Source of the DNA: Amantichitinum ursilacus
GTDB taxonomy: Bacteria > Pseudomonadota > Gammaproteobacteria > Burkholderiales > Chitinibacteraceae
Length of the DNA stretch: 64,000 nt
NCBI RefSeq assembly: GCF_001294205.1
Contig: NZ_LAQT01000001.1
Location: forward strand, 1-64,000
Direction of reading: 5' to 3'
The notes under the pieces are model-generated. The model searched no databases. It had not been told where the DNA came from and saw nothing but the letters and a program-made list of their open reading frames with translations. The translations under genes were made by a program, and so were the position numbers. This document shows, piece after piece, positions 34,853 through 42,654 of the stretch; positions within the stretch are counted from its first letter, which is position 1, and each line of letters starts with the position of its first letter.

Positions 34853-37015
34853 ATGATCAATTCCGAACGCCTGTCCGGGCGAGCGTCGGGGGCGTTTGCG
34901 CCCAAACCGGCTGCGGTTTATATCGCCGTGCTGGCGGCATTGGCCAGCCCGGCCTTTGCTGCGGATAGCGCCGATACCATTCCCGATGTGACCGTGACCG
35001 CGCAGCACAAAGAAGAAAGCCTGCAAAAAACGCCGATTGCCATTAGCGCATTCAGCGAACAGCAACTGGAAGATCAGGGCATTGATTCGGTGCGCGATCT
35101 AGCGGGCCGCGTGCCCAATCTGAATATGCCGCGCGCGTCGATCAGCTACAGCACGCAAACCTATTCGCTGCGCGGCATTGGCGAATCCGATCCGATCCAG
35201 GAATCGGCGGTGGCGGTGTATGCCGATGATTTGTATATTCCGCGCGCCATTTCGTCGATGCTCGACTTTAACGACGTGCAACAAGTGGAAGTACTGCGCG
35301 GGCCGCAAGGCACCTTGTACGGCCGCAATTCCTCGGCGGGCGCAGTACGCGTGATTACCGCCGACCCGGATGAAACCACGCGCGGTTATGTGCAGGTGAG
35401 CGGCGGCAATTACAACGCGGCCAATTTGCGCGCCCTGGTCAGCGGCCCGATCAAAGACGATGTGCTGTTTGGCAGCGCGTCGATTATCCGGCTAACGCGC
35501 GACGGCACCAGTTGGGACCCCACGCGCGGCCAGGATGTTAACAATGTGGATATCACCGCGTTTCGCGGCAAATTGCGCGCCAAACCGGATGAGCAATGGG
35601 ATGTGCAATTAACCATTAACGCGTTGGTGGATCGCAGTGATACCACCAGCTATACGCCGCGCAATCAGGGCCCGGGCACGTATAACCCGTATCTGACCTT
35701 GTCTTCATTAAGCCCGGAAAATGGCTTGAATCAGGGCTCGGCCGTGCTGCGCGCGATTGATCAGATTAACGATCATTTGCAGTTCAAATCGGTGACGGCG
35801 TATTCGGCATTTAACCAGCCGGTGGATTACGACAATTCGGGCCAGGCCGCTGTGATCCAGCAAAACCTGATTCACTACAAGCAGCATTATTTCACCCAGG
35901 AATTCCAACTTAACGGCAATTACGATCGCTTTGATTTCAGCACCGGCTTGTTCTTTTATCACGAGAATTTCCTCGCCGATCGCAACAACAATACCTATAG
36001 CGTGGCCAGCAACAAGGTCAGCCGGTTTGGCGAATACAGCACCACCGTGACCGATAGCGTGGCGCTGTATGGCCAGGGCGATTACAAGATCACCGATCAA
36101 TGGCGCGCCACCCTGGGTTTGCGTTTTACCGAAGAGAAAAAAGACTTCGATTACAGCCATCTGTTTTTGAATGCGCAGCAACAAGTGACGGGCACCGATT
36201 TCCAGACCTCGGACAATCATCGCTGGTCCAGCTTTACCCCCAAGATTGGTGTGGATTACCAATGGACGCCGGTGATTAACCAGTACGCCTATATTGCGCG
36301 CGGCTTTAAAGCGGGTGGTTACGACAACCGTGCGCCGAGTGCATTGGCCGCCACCACACCGTTTTCGCCCGAAACCGTCACCACCTATGAAACCGGCGTA
36401 AAAAGCGATTGGCTGAATCGCAAACTGCGCGTGAATGCCGATGTGTTCTACAACGATTATTCGGATTTGCAGGCGACTGCGCTGGACCCATCAACCGGCG
36501 TATCACAACGCTTTAATGCGGCCGGTGCGCATACCTGGGGTGTGGAACTGGAAACCAGCGCGCGGCCGGTTACGGGCTTGTCGATTTCCGCCAATGTGGC
36601 TTATCTGCATGCGGTGTATGACGACTTCGTTAATGCCGGTGGCGCCGGGACCAATGCGGCGGGCAAAGATCTGACCTATTCGCCGACCTGGAATGCCAGC
36701 GCTGCCATTGGATATGTATTGCCGATTTCCAGCTTGCCGGGCGCGTGGAAAGTGAATGCGGATATCCAGTTCCAGACCAGCTCGTACGCCAATCCGATGA
36801 ATACCGATCCCTTCAAAATCCCGACGCAGAAATTTATTAACGCCAATACCAGCTACACCTCGGCGGATGGGCATTGGGTAACGACATTCTCGGTCAGCAA
36901 TCTGCTGAACGACGCGTTTGTGCAATCGGCGTCGTATACGCCGGGCACGACGGCCAATTACGCCAATTACAACGCGCCGCGTACGTTCTTGTTGAGCGAG
37001 CAATACAACTTTTGA
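34853..37015 (+). CDS. TonB-dependent receptor of the organosulfur operon
   Basis: A 720-residue outer-membrane receptor. The leader ends YIAVLAALASPAFAA; a TonB-box-like IPDVTVTAQHKEES follows, then plug (LQKTPIAISAFSEQQLEDQG, VEVLRGPQGTLYGRNSSAGAVRVITA) and a barrel with terminal RTFLLSEQYNF. Smaller than many siderophore receptors and near the size of the sulfur-starvation-type receptors. Lies between the SsuA-like protein and the thiol dioxygenase, so its ligand is probably the same organosulfur compound. Confidence 0.92.
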   Translation: MINSERLSGRASGAFAPKPAAVYIAVLAALASPAFAADSADTIPDVTVTAQHKEESLQKTPIAISAFSEQQLEDQGIDSVRDLAGRVPNLNMPRASISYSTQTYSLRGIGESDPIQESAVAVYADDLYIPRAISSMLDFNDVQQVEVLRGPQGTLYGRNSSAGAVRVITADPDETTRGYVQVSGGNYNAANLRALVSGPIKDDVLFGSASIIRLTRDGTSWDPTRGQDVNNVDITAFRGKLRAKPDEQWDVQLTINALVDRSDTTSYTPRNQGPGTYNPYLTLSSLSPENGLNQGSAVLRAIDQINDHLQFKSVTAYSAFNQPVDYDNSGQAAVIQQNLIHYKQHYFTQEFQLNGNYDRFDFSTGLFFYHENFLADRNNNTYSVASNKVSRFGEYSTTVTDSVALYGQGDYKITDQWRATLGLRFTEEKKDFDYSHLFLNAQQQVTGTDFQTSDNHRWSSFTPKIGVDYQWTPVINQYAYIARGFKAGGYDNRAPSALAATTPFSPETVTTYETGVKSDWLNRKLRVNADVFYNDYSDLQATALDPSTGVSQRFNAAGAHTWGVELETSARPVTGLSISANVAYLHAVYDDFVNAGGAGTNAAGKDLTYSPTWNASAAIGYVLPISSLPGAWKVNADIQFQTSSYANPMNTDPFKIPTQKFINANTSYTSADGHWVTTFSVSNLLNDAFVQSASYTPGTTANYANYNAPRTFLLSEQYNF

Positions 37016-37029
37016 TTGAAGGAAGCGCC

Positions 37030-37659
37030 ATGACCGCCGCCATCGCCCCCGTCACCACGCCGGACCTGATCGACGCCAAACAACGCCTGCGCCAGTTTGT
37101 GCATCAAGTCAGCGCGGCGGTATCGCAAACGCCCGACGAAGCACCGTTGCTGGACCAGGTGGCGACGGCGCTGGCGGCGCTGGTGCGCCACGACGACTGG
37201 CTGCCTGCCGAATTTGCCCAACCCGACCCCGAACGCTATCGCCAGTACGCCTTGTACGTGGATGGGGCAGAGCGCTTTTCGGTGGTCAGCTTTGTCTGGG
37301 GGCCGGGGCAGCGCACGCCGATCCATGACCACACCGTGTGGGGCGCGATCGGCGTGCTGCGCGGCGCGGAAACCAGCCAGGCGTTTGCGCCTGCGGCCGA
37401 TGGCAGTTGGCAGGCGCACGGCGCGCCGCATCGGCTGGAGCCGGGCCAGGTGGAAACCGTGTCGCCGCGCATCGGCGATGTGCATCAGGTCAGCAATGCG
37501 TTTGCCGACCAGGTATCAATCAGCATCCATGTTTATGGCGGCAATATCGGCGCGGTGGCGCGCCATACCTTTGACCCGAAGGGCACGGTCAAGCCGTTTG
37601 TTTCGGGTTATTCCAACACGCATTTGCCCAATATCTGGGCCGGCCCGCTGGGCCGCTAA
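37030..37659 (+). CDS. Thiol dioxygenase (cysteine dioxygenase / 3-mercaptopropionate dioxygenase-like)
   Basis: A 209-residue cupin-type thiol dioxygenase. Iron ligands: HxH in PIHDHTVWGAIGVLRG and a His in GDVHQVSNAF; SIHVYGG follows in the next strand. PIHDHTVWG is close to bacterial 3-mercaptopropionate dioxygenases such as P. aeruginosa PA2602. These convert a thiol to its sulfinate with O2, without cofactor. Next to it is a rhodanese, as in Pseudomonas (from memory). Start ATG 37030 preceded by GAAGGAAGC. Confidence 0.88.
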   Translation: MTAAIAPVTTPDLIDAKQRLRQFVHQVSAAVSQTPDEAPLLDQVATALAALVRHDDWLPAEFAQPDPERYRQYALYVDGAERFSVVSFVWGPGQRTPIHDHTVWGAIGVLRGAETSQAFAPAADGSWQAHGAPHRLEPGQVETVSPRIGDVHQVSNAFADQVSISIHVYGGNIGAVARHTFDPKGTVKPFVSGYSNTHLPNIWAGPLGR

Positions 37660-37674
37660 CCAGGAGACGCCAAG

Positions 37675-39282
37675 ATGAATGCCCCTTTGGCCGCAGCATC
37701 CACGCCCACTTTTGCCGTCACCACCGGCGCAGCGGTACGCGCCGCCTTAAGCGCGGGCCAGGAAATCGCCTTGCTGGATGTGCGCGAAGAAGCGCCGTTT
37801 GCGCTGGCGCACCCCTTGTTCGCCGCCAATCTGCCGCTGGGCCGCATCGAGCTGGAAGCGCTGGAGCGCATTCCGCGCCTGAGTACGCAACTGGTTATTT
37901 ACGATAACGGCGAAGGCCTGGCCGTGCGTGCGGCGCAGCGCTTGCAGCAACTGGGCTATACGCAAATCAGCTTGTTGGCCGATGGGCTGGCAGGCTGGCG
38001 AAATGGCGGCGGCGAGATTTTTCAGGATGTAAATGCGCCGAGCAAAGCGTTTGGCGAACTGGTGGAAGCGCAGCGACATACGCCGTCGCTAAGCGCCGAG
38101 GAAGTGCAGGCGCTGCTGGACGCCAAAGCCGATGTGGTGGTGGTGGATGCGCGCCGCTTTGATGAATACAACACCATGAATATCCCCGGTTCGCGCAGCG
38201 TGCCCGGCGGCGAACTGGTGCTGCGGATTCGTGATCTGGCGCCCGACCCGGCCACGCGGGTGATCGTTAACTGCGCTGGCCGCACGCGCAGCATTATCGG
38301 CACGCAATCGCTGGTGAATGCGGGCTTGCCCAATCCGGTAACCGCCCTGCGCAATGGCACCATCGGCTGGACGCTGGCCGGGCAATCGCTGGAACGCGGC
38401 CAGACGCGGCGTGCGGGGGACTATTCGCCGGATGCGCGCGCCTGGGCCGCGCCGCAAGCGCGGGATCTGGCGGACCGCACCGGCGTGCAACGGCTGGATC
38501 TGGCCGGGTTGCGCCAGCTGCAGGCCGAGACGCATCGCACCACGTATCTATTTGATGTGCGTGATCCCGCCGAATATGCGGCGGGACATTTGCCTGCCTT
38601 TATCAATGCGCCGGGCGGGCAACTGGTGCAGGAAACCGATCATGTCGCCCCGGTGCGCGGCGCCCGTATCGTGCTGGTCGATGACGACGGCGTGCGGGCC
38701 AATATGGCGGCGCACTGGCTGGCGCAAATGAACTGGACGGTGTGGGTACTGGATGGCGTCGCGGCCAAGGCGTTTAGCGAAACCGGCGCACGCGTGCCGC
38801 TGCGGCCCGCCGTGGGCAACGTCGCGCGCATTACGCCGCGCCAGGTGCAGCCGCAATTGCAGAACGGCCGCGTGGTGCTGGTGGATTTGTCGCCCAGCCC
38901 GCGCTATCGCAAGGGGCATATCGCGGGCGCGTGGTTTGCGTTGCGCACGGGTCTGGAGCACGCCGATCTACCCGCCGCCGAGCATTACGTGCTGACCTCC
39001 ACCGACGGCGTGCTGGCCGCCTACGCCGCAGCGGAACACCCCACGCTGCACGGCGCACGCGTGAGTGTGCTGGATGGCGGCAACCAGGCGTGGCTTGACG
39101 CAAAACTGCCGCTGGAAACCGAAAACGCGCGCTACGCCAGCGCAGCGGAAGACGTGTACCGCCGGCCGTATGAGGGCACCGATAACGCAGTGGCGGCGAT
39201 GCAAGCGTACCTGGATTGGGAGTACGGGCTGGTGGCGCAACTCGGCATCGACGGCACCCACGGCTTTAAAGTGCTGCAATGA
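37675..39282 (+). CDS. Four-domain rhodanese-family sulfurtransferase
   Basis: A 535-residue protein made of four rhodanese domains (about 18-110, 135-240, 280-375, 385-490). Only the second has an active-site Cys, in VIVNCAGRTRSIIG; at the same place domain 1 reads IYDNGEG, domain 3 LVDDDGV and domain 4 VLTSTDG, so three are catalytically dead and may be structural. Known rhodaneses of this size (PA2603-like) pair with thiol dioxygenases. Probably transfers or scavenges sulfane sulfur from the oxidised thiol. Last gene of the operon; a palindromic module begins 3 bp after the stop. Confidence 0.9.
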   Translation: MNAPLAAASTPTFAVTTGAAVRAALSAGQEIALLDVREEAPFALAHPLFAANLPLGRIELEALERIPRLSTQLVIYDNGEGLAVRAAQRLQQLGYTQISLLADGLAGWRNGGGEIFQDVNAPSKAFGELVEAQRHTPSLSAEEVQALLDAKADVVVVDARRFDEYNTMNIPGSRSVPGGELVLRIRDLAPDPATRVIVNCAGRTRSIIGTQSLVNAGLPNPVTALRNGTIGWTLAGQSLERGQTRRAGDYSPDARAWAAPQARDLADRTGVQRLDLAGLRQLQAETHRTTYLFDVRDPAEYAAGHLPAFINAPGGQLVQETDHVAPVRGARIVLVDDDGVRANMAAHWLAQMNWTVWVLDGVAAKAFSETGARVPLRPAVGNVARITPRQVQPQLQNGRVVLVDLSPSPRYRKGHIAGAWFALRTGLEHADLPAAEHYVLTSTDGVLAAYAAAEHPTLHGARVSVLDGGNQAWLDAKLPLETENARYASAAEDVYRRPYEGTDNAVAAMQAYLDWEYGLVAQLGIDGTHGFKVLQ

Positions 39283-39284
39283 TT

Positions 39285-39747
39285 CATAGGGTGGGTCGTG
39301 ACCCACCTATTAAAGCCGCGAAGAAGAACCCTGCAAATAGCGGTGTTTATCTCAATGGCTTTGTATGGTGGGTCTTGACCCACCCTATGCCGCGTTGAAT
39401 TTTTCGGAGAGTTTTTGGGTTTCGAATTGTTCGACGACGTAGTCGACAAAGGCTTGGTTGACTCATAGGGTGGGTCAAGACCCACCTATCAAAGCCGTGA
39501 AGAAGAACCCTGCGAACGGCGCGGTTTATCTGAATGGCTTTGAATGGTGGGTCCAGACCCACCCTATGCCGCGTTAAATTTTTCGGAGAGTTTTTGGGTT
39601 TTGAATTGTTCGACGACGTAGTCTACGAAGGCGTGGTTGACTCATAGGGTGGGTCAAGACCCACCATACAAAGCCGTGAAGAAGAACCCTGCAAGTAGCG
39701 GGGTTTATCTTGATGGCTTTGAGTGGTGGGTCCAGACCCACCCTATG
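39285..39747. repeat. Three bipalindromic modules with two duplicated copies of the LysR 3' end
   Basis: Modules of 105 bp lie at 39285-39389, 39464-39568 and 39643-39747, exactly 179 bp apart. The 74-bp segments between them (39390-39463 and 39569-39642) are copies of the last bases of the LysR gene that starts on the minus strand at 40663, encoding the C-terminal EKFNAA region, with a few mismatches. Thus gene end plus module was amplified in tandem. The third module overlaps the LysR stop by its TAG. A rare case where the duplicated part can be recognised. Confidence 0.95.
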
Positions 39748-40663
39748 CCGCGTTAAATTTTTCGGCGAGTTTTTGGGTTTCGAATTGTTCGACGACGTAG
39801 TCGACGAAGGCGCGGGTTTTGCCGGGGAGCAGGCGTTGGGCGGCGTAGTAGATCGACAGGTTGCCGTTGTCGACGTACCAGTCCGGCAGCACCCGCACCA
39901 CGTGGCCGCTGGCGATGTAGGCGCTGGCGAAGGGCATGCTGACCAGCGCCACGCCGAGGCCCTGCGCGGCGGCAAGACAGGCGGCGTCGGAGTCGCTCAT
40001 GGCAATGTCGGGGCGCAGTTCCAGCGCGGCGGTGCTTTGGTTTCGGTGCGTCAGCGGCCAGCTGCGTACGCGGCCCGATTGTGGCGAGCGGATGACGATG
40101 CCGTGGCAGTCGCGTAATTGCGCCGGGTGGTCCAGCGGGTGCGCGGCGGCATAGCCGGGGGATGCCACCAGCACCCGATGCGCCGGGCCGAGCTTGCGCG
40201 CCACCACGCCTTGCGGCAGTTCAAAACCACCACCCAAAGCGGCATCAAAACCTTGCGCAATCAGATCGACCTGGCGGTTATCAAAATGCCAGTCGGGCCG
40301 GATATCGGGATAGCGCGTCAGAAACTCGCCCAGCAAGGGCACCAGATACAAACGGCCAAACCCGGGCCCTACGCTGACGCGCAACGTGCCACTGGGCCGA
40401 CCTTGCGCGCTGGCCAGATTGGCCACCGCGTTCTGGATGGTGGCCAAGCTGCCGCCCACCTCATCCAGAAATTGCTGGCCGGCCTCAGTCAGCGCCAGAT
40501 GTCTGGTACTGCGCTGAAACAAGCGCATGCCTACACTGGTTTCCAGCCGCGCCACATTCTTGCTGACCGCCGCAGCGCTTAAACCCAGGCGGCGCGCGGC
40601 TTCGGCAAAGCTGCCGAGCTCTGCGCTGCGCACAAAGCACTCGATACTGGCAAAGCTTTCCAT
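39743..40663 (-). CDS. LysR-family regulator of the adjacent SDR gene
   Basis: A 306-residue LysR protein: HTH MESFASIECFVRSAELGSF, EAARRLGLSAAAVSKNVARLE, then RLFQRSTRHLALTEAG and the effector domain from SGTLRVSVGPGFGRLYLVPLLGEFL. CrgA/DhcR-like subgroup. Its last codons are AEKFNAA and the stop TAG comes from the module end CATAGGG. It diverges from the SDR gene, which it likely controls. Confidence 0.92.
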   Translation of the reverse strand: MESFASIECFVRSAELGSFAEAARRLGLSAAAVSKNVARLETSVGMRLFQRSTRHLALTEAGQQFLDEVGGSLATIQNAVANLASAQGRPSGTLRVSVGPGFGRLYLVPLLGEFLTRYPDIRPDWHFDNRQVDLIAQGFDAALGGGFELPQGVVARKLGPAHRVLVASPGYAAAHPLDHPAQLRDCHGIVIRSPQSGRVRSWPLTHRNQSTAALELRPDIAMSDSDAACLAAAQGLGVALVSMPFASAYIASGHVVRVLPDWYVDNGNLSIYYAAQRLLPGKTRAFVDYVVEQFETQKLAEKFNAA

Positions 40664-40792
40664 AGCAATATTCGTAACCTTGAGTTGTGGCTGATATGCC
40701 CGATTATGCGCTTATCACGGCCTAATCGCAGGCGGATACTGCCTCTTAACGAAACAGGGCATCCCGCCCTGACAGCACCGGAGACAAACATC

Positions 40793-41536
40793 ATGGCTCG
40801 CAAATTTGAAGGCAAAGTGGCATTGGTTCAGGGCGGTTCGCGCGGTATCGGCGCGGCGGTGGTCCAGAAACTGGCCAGCGAGGGCGCGACCGTCGCATTT
40901 ACTTATATCAGCAGCCCGGCCAAGGCCGATGCGTTGGTGGCGCAAGTGCAAGCGGTGGGCGGCAAGGCGCTGGCCATCCAGGCGGACAGCAGCAATGCCG
41001 ATGCCGTGCGCCAGGCCGTCGACGCCACCGTGGAAGCGTTTGGCCGGCTCGATATTCTGGTCAATAACGCGGGCGTGTTGCATCTGGGCGCACTGGATGA
41101 TTTCAAGCTGGAAGACTTTGATCGCACCATCGCCGTCAACGTGCGTAGCGTGTTTGTGGCGACGCAGGCGGCGGCCAGATATCTGGGCGAGGGTGGCCGC
41201 ATTATCAATATCGGCAGCACCAACGCCGACCGCATGCCGTTTGAAGGCGGCGCGGTGTATGCGATGAGCAAGTCGGCGCTGGTGGGGTTGGTCAAAGGCC
41301 TGGCACGCGATCTGGGCCCGCGCGGCATTACCGTGAACAACGTCCACCCCGGCCCGATTGATACCGATATGAACCCGGCTGATAGCGACTTTGCCAGCAG
41401 CCTGATTGGCTTGATGGCGGTGGGGCGTTATGGCCATGCCAGTGAAGTGGCGGATTTTGTCGCTTTCCTGGCTGGCCCCGACGCGGGCTATATCACCGGC
41501 GGCCAGCACTATATCGACGGCGGCTTCAGCGCTTAA
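40793..41536 (+). CDS. Short-chain dehydrogenase/reductase
   Basis: A 247-residue SDR: cofactor motif GGSRGIGAA (residues 13-21, with Q where T is usual before it), NNAGVLHLG, catalytic Ser in INIGSTNADRMPF and Tyr-x-x-x-Lys in VYAMSKSALVGL, and the C-terminal AGYITGGQHYIDGGFSA. NAD(P)-dependent alcohol/ketone reductase; substrate unknown. GGAGACAAACATC precedes ATG 40793. Divergent LysR suggests inducible expression. Confidence 0.92.
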   Translation: MARKFEGKVALVQGGSRGIGAAVVQKLASEGATVAFTYISSPAKADALVAQVQAVGGKALAIQADSSNADAVRQAVDATVEAFGRLDILVNNAGVLHLGALDDFKLEDFDRTIAVNVRSVFVATQAAARYLGEGGRIINIGSTNADRMPFEGGAVYAMSKSALVGLVKGLARDLGPRGITVNNVHPGPIDTDMNPADSDFASSLIGLMAVGRYGHASEVADFVAFLAGPDAGYITGGQHYIDGGFSA

Positions 41537-41545
41537 GCGCCTGCC

Positions 41546-41650
41546 GTGGGCCTAGACCCGCCACTCAACGCCGCTAAAGCAACGCGCACGGGATTGCGTG
41601 CGGGTTGATGGCGTTGATGGGTGGGTTTAGACGGGGAACGCCGAGTCCCA
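41546..41650. repeat. Degenerate bipalindromic module
   Basis: Left part GTGGGCCTAGACCCGCCACTCAACGCCGC and right part GATGGGTGGGTTTAGACGGGG keep the family pattern (hairpin, CTCAAC for TTCAAAG, opposite-facing second half) but the right hairpin is replaced by an insert ending GCCGAGTCCCA. It lies just after the SDR stop, again at a gene 3' end. Confidence 0.6.
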
Positions 41651-41810
41651 GGCAATGAATACGCTGAGGGTTGAGCGGGCGGGCGCCTCACAGCGCGCCG
41701 CCCGCATGGACTACAGCGCTATCCAAGCTAGCCCGGCAGCGACGGGCGCCTTGTCTGCGCGATGATCATCGCAACGGTCTGATGACCACCCGCATATCAA
41801 GGAGCCCGCA

Positions 41811-42341
41811 ATGACTGGCAATCTTTTTTCTGGCGAAGACAGCCGCACGCATGTAGCGGCCATGTTTGATTCTGAATCGCTGGCAGCCACCGCCGCCGCC
41901 AGCCTGCGCGCCGACACCGGCATGGATGCACCGCAAGTGGAGGTGGTGCAACCGCACGAAGCCCACTTTGGCCGCAAGCTGGAACCGGAATCGCGCGGCA
42001 TCGTCCGCACTGCCATTCGTGCACACAGCATGTTTGGCGGCATCGGCTTGGCGCTGGGTGTAGCCCTGTTTGGCGTGCTGTATTCGCAAGACCTGCCCGC
42101 GATTGTGTCGAACCCGCTGCCGGCCGTGGCCAGCTGCGCGTTCTTTGGCATGGTGTTTGGTTTGCTGATTGGTGGCGTGGTGACGGTGCGCCCGGATCAT
42201 CAAATGGTGATCACGCCGGTGCGCGAAGCGGTGCAGGGCGGCCGTTGGGCCGTGGTGGCGCATCCGCGCTCGGCCCGCCAGGCCGATGCCGCACTGCGCG
42301 TGCTGCGTAACATGACCAACGACGTGGTGCGCTCGGCCTAA
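41811..42341 (+). CDS. Hypothetical membrane protein with two TM segments
   Basis: A 176-residue protein: soluble N-terminal part with HVAAMFDSESLAATAAASLR (like an alpha-beta ferredoxin-like element), two hydrophobic segments (about 74-92 and 104-125, GGIGLALGVALFGVLY and FFGMVFGLLIGGVVTV), and a C-terminal part with VVAHPRSARQADAALRVLR. The pattern is of a small stress-type membrane protein (general-stress YflT/DUF1269-like layout), but I do not recognise a specific family. AAGGAG at 41799 gives a strong ribosome site. Confidence 0.7.
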   Translation: MTGNLFSGEDSRTHVAAMFDSESLAATAAASLRADTGMDAPQVEVVQPHEAHFGRKLEPESRGIVRTAIRAHSMFGGIGLALGVALFGVLYSQDLPAIVSNPLPAVASCAFFGMVFGLLIGGVVTVRPDHQMVITPVREAVQGGRWAVVAHPRSARQADAALRVLRNMTNDVVRSA

Positions 42342-42399
42342 GCGCCAGCCCGTGGACTGCTGCGGGGTAACGCGCCCTACGGTCAAGCAGCAAGCTGCG

Positions 42400-42493
42400 G
42401 ATAGGGTGGGTCGTGACCCACCATTCAAAGTGGCTTGCCAGGATAAGAGCGCCTGGAAATGGCTTTGAGTGGTGGGTCGAGACCCACCCTATG
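42400..42493. repeat. Bipalindromic module next to a gene fragment
   Basis: A 94-bp module: ATAGGGTGGGTCGTGACCCACC at the left and GGTGGGTCGAGACCCACCCTATG at the right, with inner CATTCAAAG and CTTTGAGTGG as inverted copies. It is followed at once by a fragment of a MocR-type gene. Confidence 0.9.
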
Positions 42494-42495
42494 CG

Positions 42496-42650
42496 GTGGA
42501 GCGCGCGTGGGGGCGCTGCCATGCCGAGCAGGTGATCATCACCACCGGTATTCACCAGTCGGTGGATCTGGCGGTGCGGCTGCTGAGTGATCCGGGCGAC
42601 GAGGTCTGGGCCGAAGACCCGTGTTACTGGGGCGTGCGCAGCGTGCGCGA
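42496..42650 (+). pseudogene. Fragment of a MocR/PdxR-type regulator (aminotransferase domain)
   Basis: About 50 codons encode AEQVIITTGIHQSVDLAVRL then LSDPGDEVWAEDPCYWGVRSV, the pyridoxal-phosphate fold of GntR/MocR-type regulators. Nothing of the HTH or the PLP-binding Lys remains. It is cut at the left by the palindromic module and on the right runs into the 3' end of the S41-like gene. A remnant of a deleted gene, and a marker of rearrangement at this site. Confidence 0.78.
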
Positions 42651-42654
42651 TTTG

